NCBI RefSeq assembly: GCF_008152325.1
Contig: NZ_CP042243.1
Span: forward strand, 935,026 to 999,025
Length of the DNA stretch: 64,000 bases
Origin: Crassaminicella thermophila
GTDB lineage: Bacteria; Bacillota; Clostridia; Peptostreptococcales; Thermotaleaceae
Direction of reading: 5' to 3'
Shown: positions 60,074 to 64,000 of the stretch, piece after piece
Numbering within the stretch: the stretch's first letter is position 1
Layout of the letters: each line of letters starts with the position of its first letter
Notes under the pieces: model-generated
What the model was told of the DNA's origin: nothing
The model's database searches: none
Seen by the model: the letters and a program-made list of their open reading frames with translations, nothing else
Program-made: the position numbers and the translations under genes

Positions 60074-60493
60074 ATGGATATATTTCTTTCAATCAATAAC
60101 CGACAGAAAATTATTAAGCTGCCTGTACTACCTAAAGAATTTAAAGTACAATCAGGAATGAAAAATGAAGCTTATGACACCATAAGCCAAGGTGAAATAA
60201 AACTTATTGGTATGCCTACATTAAAAGCAATATCATTGCAATCATTTTTCCCTATGAAGGATTATCCTTTCCTTAGAGATAGAACCTATACTGGGTGGGA
60301 GTATGTCGAAATGATTGAATCGTGGAAGGAACGTAGAGAGCCTATAAGGATTATAATTACAGATACACCTATTAATATGCCTTGTACTATAGAATCATTT
60401 GATTATGGCCTACAGGATGGTTCAGGAGATATATATTATACATTGTCATTATCAGAATTCAAGTTTATAAACCTAGATCAAAGGAGTGTATAG
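60074..60493 (+). CDS. Baseplate protein, XkdP-like without LysM
   Basis: 139 residues: KIIKLPVLPKEFKVQSGMKNEAYDT and a WEYVEMIESWKERREPIRIIITDTPINM core match the N-terminal domain of XkdP-type baseplate proteins. The C-terminal LysM domain seen in Bacillus relatives is absent, which is common in clostridial phages. TTTGGAG precedes the ATG. Confidence 0.8.
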   Translation: MDIFLSINNRQKIIKLPVLPKEFKVQSGMKNEAYDTISQGEIKLIGMPTLKAISLQSFFPMKDYPFLRDRTYTGWEYVEMIESWKERREPIRIIITDTPINMPCTIESFDYGLQDGSGDIYYTLSLSEFKFINLDQRSV

Positions 60494-60494
60494 G

Positions 60495-61475
60495 ATGCAT
60501 GAGTTATTCAATATATCAAATAATGTGCAAACCAATATCACTCCTTTGGTGGGATTATTACAATGGAGCAGCAATATTAATGAACTTGGAGAACGGCTTG
60601 ATTTTGATATAGCATATAATGATGATAGATATTTTCCTAAGAATCCTGTAGATATAGGGAACCTAATTATTTTAAGGAACCAGGGTGAAATATTTAGAGG
60701 GATAGTTATTACAGAAAATAAAGCTGGAAAAGATCCAATAACCTATACATGTTTTGACTATGCATTTTATCTCAATAAATCAAAAGGTATATACCAATTT
60801 AACAAAGTTAAAGGGAATAAGGCCATAGAATCTATTTTAAATGATTTTAATGTTCCAATAGGTAGTATTGCACCTATTAACGTCGCTATAAGTAAAATAT
60901 ACAACGACAAGTACATTAGCGATATTATAAAAGACATATTAGATATCGCTCAAAAAGAGACAGGAATAAAGTATAGGATGGAAATGAGATTAGGAAAGCT
61001 ATATATTGAAAAACAAACAGATTTGATTATTAAAGCAACTTTTAAATTAGCAAGTAATATAGCTCCTAACAATGTTACAGATGCAATTTTTAATCCTACT
61101 AAACGAAGAACCATTGAAGATATGAAAAATTCTATTAAAATCATTACTACAAACAATGATAAAACAAAGATCGTGACAGAGGCTAAAGATAATGGATTGA
61201 TAAATAAATATGGTTTACTTCAAGAAGTTAAAAGTATAGATAAAAAAGATATTGCTCAGGCTAAGAATATTGCTCAAAATATGCTAAAAGATCTAGGGAA
61301 AATATTTGAAGAAAATAATATTGAAGTACCTGGAGATGATAGCGTAAGAGCTGGAAGGATTTTAGAAGTAAACGAACAGGTAACAGGCATGAAAGGAAAT
61401 TATTTGATTACAGATGTTATCCATACTGTAAAAAACGGTATCCACAGGATGAAGTTAGGACTAGGGGTGATATAG
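60495..61475 (+). CDS. Baseplate hub protein (XkdQ/YqbQ-like)
   Basis: 326 residues, beta-rich, with LVGLLQWSSNINELGERLDF near the start, FDYAFYLNKSKGIYQF, and the end KNGIHRMKLGLGVI. This family forms the central hub or spike stem of PBSX-type tails. ATG 60495 has AAAGGAGTG upstream; GTG 60486 is too near that site. Confidence 0.87.
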   Translation: MHELFNISNNVQTNITPLVGLLQWSSNINELGERLDFDIAYNDDRYFPKNPVDIGNLIILRNQGEIFRGIVITENKAGKDPITYTCFDYAFYLNKSKGIYQFNKVKGNKAIESILNDFNVPIGSIAPINVAISKIYNDKYISDIIKDILDIAQKETGIKYRMEMRLGKLYIEKQTDLIIKATFKLASNIAPNNVTDAIFNPTKRRTIEDMKNSIKIITTNNDKTKIVTEAKDNGLINKYGLLQEVKSIDKKDIAQAKNIAQNMLKDLGKIFEENNIEVPGDDSVRAGRILEVNEQVTGMKGNYLITDVIHTVKNGIHRMKLGLGVI

Positions 61476-61891
61476 TGGATGGAATAAGTGAATTGGCAAA
61501 AATGTTAAAAGAGAGGGATAATCAGCCCTATTTAGGCCCACAGATTGGGGAAGTTATTACTCCACCACCAAATATCCAGATTGCTTTAGGTGATAAGATT
61601 ATTCTCACAAAAGAGCATCTTGTCATTGCAGCTCATGCACTAACAGATTATCAAAGAGAAATAAATATTACAGGGGATATACAAACTACAGAAGAAGGTG
61701 GATCTGTTATCCTGCAAGTAAATCCACCACCTACAACATATACTGTAGTGGATGGAAGTGTAAATGGAAATGTAGTAATCACAGGGGCAATAAAATATAC
61801 AGATACTTTGAAGAAAGGTGATAAAGTAATACTCATACCTTCTACAGATGAACAAACGTATTTTTTAATTGATAAGGCGGTGACGCTATAA
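61475..61891 (+). CDS. DUF2577-like baseplate protein (XkdR-like)
   Basis: 138 residues, GTG start overlapping the previous stop. The N-terminal DGISELAKMLKERDNQPYLG and GDKIILTKEHLVIA then LKKGDKVILIPSTDEQTYFLIDKA form the OB-like core. It belongs to the small spike or hub proteins of the PBSX tail. Confidence 0.82.
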   Translation: MDGISELAKMLKERDNQPYLGPQIGEVITPPPNIQIALGDKIILTKEHLVIAAHALTDYQREINITGDIQTTEEGGSVILQVNPPPTTYTVVDGSVNGNVVITGAIKYTDTLKKGDKVILIPSTDEQTYFLIDKAVTL

Positions 61892-62337
61892 TGCTTCCTG
61901 AAATAGCAAACTTAGAATTTAATACTCAGCAAATAGAAGAAGTACCAAGTCAAGGAACTTCTTTTTTATTTGACTTTAAAATTGGAGACTTTATTTTAAA
62001 GAATGGAAGATTAGTAAAAGTATCCGATATTGAAGCTTTGAAAATATGGATAGAAAAGTGTTTGAGGACTGAAAAATTCAAATTTAAAGTTTACGAAAAG
62101 GAAAATAAAGATCTAGAATATGGTGTTACAATAGAGGATCTGATTGTAGGTCATGATTATCCACAAAGCTTTATCGAATCAGAATTAAAAAGAGAAATAA
62201 GCATAGGATTGCTGAAAAATCCAATGATAGCAAGTCTTTCAGAATGGAAGATTGAAAAGAAAAATCCAATCGTTAATGTATCATTCAGAGTAAATTTAAA
62301 AACAGGTGAAACATTCACCCAGGAGGTGAATTTCTAA
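61891..62337 (+). CDS. DUF2634 baseplate protein (XkdS-like)
   Basis: 148 residues: FDFKIGDFILKNGRLVKVSD and YGVTIEDLIVGHDYPQSFIESELKREI match the gp25-like wedge family DUF2634. It should join the sheath to the baseplate. Overlaps the previous stop by one base. Confidence 0.9.
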   Translation: MLPEIANLEFNTQQIEEVPSQGTSFLFDFKIGDFILKNGRLVKVSDIEALKIWIEKCLRTEKFKFKVYEKENKDLEYGVTIEDLIVGHDYPQSFIESELKREISIGLLKNPMIASLSEWKIEKKNPIVNVSFRVNLKTGETFTQEVNF

Positions 62338-63381
62338 TTGGCAGATACAATAGATGTTATACATGAACGTATGCTTTCGAATATTTCAGATGAATACGAC
62401 AAGACCGAAGGGTCTTTTTTTTATGATACAACTAAGCCAGTTGCTATTGAATTAGAAAGTGTTTATAAAGAACAGGAATCAATACTTGATAAAGGTTTTG
62501 TTGAAACTGCTACTGGTGAATGGTTAGATAAGAAAGTAGCAGAGCAAGGCTTAACAAGAAAACCAGCTACAAAAGCAACTGGATATGTAACTATAGAAGG
62601 TTCAGAAGGTGCAATTATAAATGCAGGAGATAAGGTAGCAAATGATACAGTAACATATACAATACTTGAATCTAAAACTATAGATAGTACATTAAAAGCT
62701 TCTGTACAAGTTGAATGTGATGAATTTGGAAGCGTAGGGAATGTACCTATAAATGCTATAAAATACTTTCCTGTAACCTTGTCTGGACTTACCAAAGTCT
62801 ATAATGAAGAAAAAATTGACAATGGTTATGATGGAGAGACTGACGAAGAATTAAGACAACGATATTATGACAAAGTAAGAACTCCTGCGACTTCAGGAAA
62901 TAAATATCACTACAGAAATTGGGCTAAGGAAGTTACAGGAGTTGGAGATGCTAGAGTTTTTCCGCTTGCCAATGGTCCAGGAACAGTAAAGGTAATGATT
63001 ATAGATAGTAATAAAACAGGAGCAGAACAAGAGTTAATAGATGCAGTATATAACCACATTGAAGAAAATAGACCAATAGGCGCAACAGTAACAGTTGTAA
63101 GTGCAACAGAAGTTCCAATAAATATTAATGTGACTTTAACTATTGATACAGACAATTATGCAGAGCAAGAGGTAATAACAAATATAGAAAATAATATAAC
63201 TGCATATTTGAAAGAAATAGCTTTTGTAGAGGACTATGTAAGCTATGCAAAAGTCGGTAGCATTATATTAGATACTATAGGAGTACTTGACTATTCAAAT
63301 TTAATTGTAAATGGTGGCACTTCAAACATAACTATAGCTGATAATGAAGTTGCAGTTTTAGGTGGTGTAACAAATGTCTAA
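62338..63381 (+). CDS. Baseplate J-like protein (XkdT-like)
   Basis: 347 residues, TTG start behind AGGAGGTG. ERMLSNISDEYDKTEGSFFYD near the N-terminus and GYDGETDEELRQRYYDKVRTPATSGN in the middle are family hallmarks; the end is the ring-forming domain. The codons for DKTEGSFF form an accidental or regulatory terminator-like hairpin (62401-62422). Confidence 0.92.
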   Translation: MADTIDVIHERMLSNISDEYDKTEGSFFYDTTKPVAIELESVYKEQESILDKGFVETATGEWLDKKVAEQGLTRKPATKATGYVTIEGSEGAIINAGDKVANDTVTYTILESKTIDSTLKASVQVECDEFGSVGNVPINAIKYFPVTLSGLTKVYNEEKIDNGYDGETDEELRQRYYDKVRTPATSGNKYHYRNWAKEVTGVGDARVFPLANGPGTVKVMIIDSNKTGAEQELIDAVYNHIEENRPIGATVTVVSATEVPININVTLTIDTDNYAEQEVITNIENNITAYLKEIAFVEDYVSYAKVGSIILDTIGVLDYSNLIVNGGTSNITIADNEVAVLGGVTNV

Positions 63382-63919
63382 TCAGCTTATGAAATACCTT
63401 CCTGGTTACTATAAAACAAGTCAAGTAATAGCTAATATCACAGATGTAGAAAATAGCGAAATACAGCAATTCAAAACAAGTTTAGATAATACGCTTAATC
63501 AATTCTTTGTAGATCTAGCTGATACATCATTAGATAGATGGGAAAAGGAATTAGGAATTCCTGTTAACAGTAGTAAACCTGATGAGTATAGAAGATCGGT
63601 AATTAAATCTAAACTAAGAGGGCAAGGGACTATAACTGTCAATCTGATAAAAAATGTATCTGAAAGTTATTCTAATGGAGAAGTAGAAGTAATTGAAGAT
63701 AATCCTAATTATAGTTTTACAATTAAGTTTGTAGGTACGAGAGGCATACCACCAAATTTAGATGACCTAAAATCAGCAATAGAAGAAATTAAACCAGCAC
63801 ATCTGGCAGTAGAATATGAATTTACTTATACAGTGTGGAGTGAAGTAAAAAATATAACTTGGAATGACGTAAAAACAGGTACTTGGGACGATTTAAAAAC
63901 AAGACAAATAATTGTATAG
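63374..63919 (+). CDS. DUF2313/YmfQ-like tail protein (XkdU-like)
   Basis: 181 residues: LMKYLPGYYKTSQVIANI at the start and SLDRWEKELGIPVNSSKPDEYRRSVIKSKLRG are typical of YmfQ-type baseplate proteins. The end has two imperfect WxxVKT-like repeats (WNDVKTGTWDDLKT). Overlaps the baseplate J gene by eight bases. Confidence 0.9.
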   Translation: MSNQLMKYLPGYYKTSQVIANITDVENSEIQQFKTSLDNTLNQFFVDLADTSLDRWEKELGIPVNSSKPDEYRRSVIKSKLRGQGTITVNLIKNVSESYSNGEVEVIEDNPNYSFTIKFVGTRGIPPNLDDLKSAIEEIKPAHLAVEYEFTYTVWSEVKNITWNDVKTGTWDDLKTRQIIV

Positions 63920-63930
63920 CGAGGTGATAT

Positions 63931-64000
63931 AATGCCTGATTTGACAACTAATATTGGTCTTAAAAAACCTGCTGGGAATGAAACTGCGGATATTGATATG
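63931..64000 (+). CDS. Tail fibre protein, N-terminal fragment
   Basis: ATG 63931 behind GCGAGGTG opens a frame reading LTTNIGLKKPAGNETADIDM that runs to the window end. This is the usual N-terminus of PBSX-type tail fibre proteins, which bind the host surface. Confidence 0.75.

Larger units (their letters stand above)
25615..64000. mobile_element. Prophage, incomplete at the right end: myovirus with PBSX-like tail
   Basis: From the large serine recombinase to a tail-fibre start the window holds a continuous phage genome: lysogeny genes on the minus strand, then early, regulatory, packaging, head and contractile-tail genes on the plus strand. Sheath, tube, baseplate J and XkdQ/S/T-like proteins show a contractile tail; the portal and gp7 are SPP1-like and the coat is P22-like. 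The structural set looks intact. Lysis genes, tail fibres and attR lie beyond 64,000. Several small early genes are decayed. Confidence 0.95.

Noticed and set aside
1-64000. CRISPR arrays, tRNA or rRNA genes, insertion sequences
   Set aside because: No regularly spaced repeats, cloverleaf sequences, rRNA segments or transposase genes were seen; the 11-bp tandem repeats at 36464 are iterons, not spacered repeats.

Overview
The window comes from a low-GC, anaerobic, endospore-forming Firmicute of the class Clostridia. The evidence is AT-rich codon use, strong GGAGG ribosome binding sites, SpoVA spore genes, a LysM/SH3/GH18 spore-type hydrolase, an S-box (SAM) riboswitch, and a probable HcpR/FNR-type nitrosative-stress cluster. 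I see no tRNA, rRNA or CRISPR array.

Bases 1-25,437 are ordinary chromosome. An ilvB tail is followed by cimA-leuC-leuD-leuB, which can supply leucine and also threonine-independent isoleucine precursors. Next come a TauE/SafE-type permease and a spore-type glycoside hydrolase. A spore membrane cluster follows (DUF1657, a 4-TM protein, DUF421-DUF1657 fusion, SpoVAC, SpoVAD, SpoVAE), whose content resembles the mobile spoVA2mob-type operons. Then come pyruvate carboxylase, a SAM-riboswitch metY-metA methionine operon, an exported FMN/FAD reductase, a nuclease-helicase fusion, a B3/4-domain protein and Hsp20. A cupin, a siroheme reductase-like protein and a redox-disulfide protein sit behind a CRP/FNR-like site. 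The last host genes are an ABC permease and the 3' fragment of its ATPase.

From about 25,615 to the end of the window lies a prophage of at least 38 kb. It has split the ABC ATPase gene; its right end is outside the window. Order: large serine recombinase; lysogenic cargo (lipoprotein, DUF898 membrane protein); a switch region with CI-like and Cro-like regulators, ACAC-N5-GTGT operators, a LexA-controlled micro-ORF and two Spo0A-box-like repeats; early genes (Rha, BRO/KilAC, Xis-like, Gp157, nucleotidyltransferase, ERF annealase, replisome organizer with an iteron origin, RusA, HNH, NdpA-like, PAPS-reductase-like, SSB); a late activator; an antirepressor behind a switch-like leader RNA; then packaging, P22-like coat, SPP1-like portal and gp7, and a PBSX-like contractile tail up to the start of a tail-fibre gene.

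The most notable theme is a probable phage-sporulation interface. The prophage carries two separate Spo0E-like aspartyl-phosphatase genes, one in a small cassette bounded by inverted repeats, and has tandem Spo0A-box-like repeats in its lysogeny region. Other items that stand out are a 220-nt highly structured RNA that may be a HEARO/IscB omega-RNA-like element just before the PAPS-reductase-like gene, a possible toxin-like C-terminal domain on the gp7-type head protein with an overlapping small gene that could be its immunity protein, a programmed -1 frameshift in the tail chaperone gene, and a strand-biased GGACAAGC motif confined to the early region. All calls are from reading the sequence; no database search was made.
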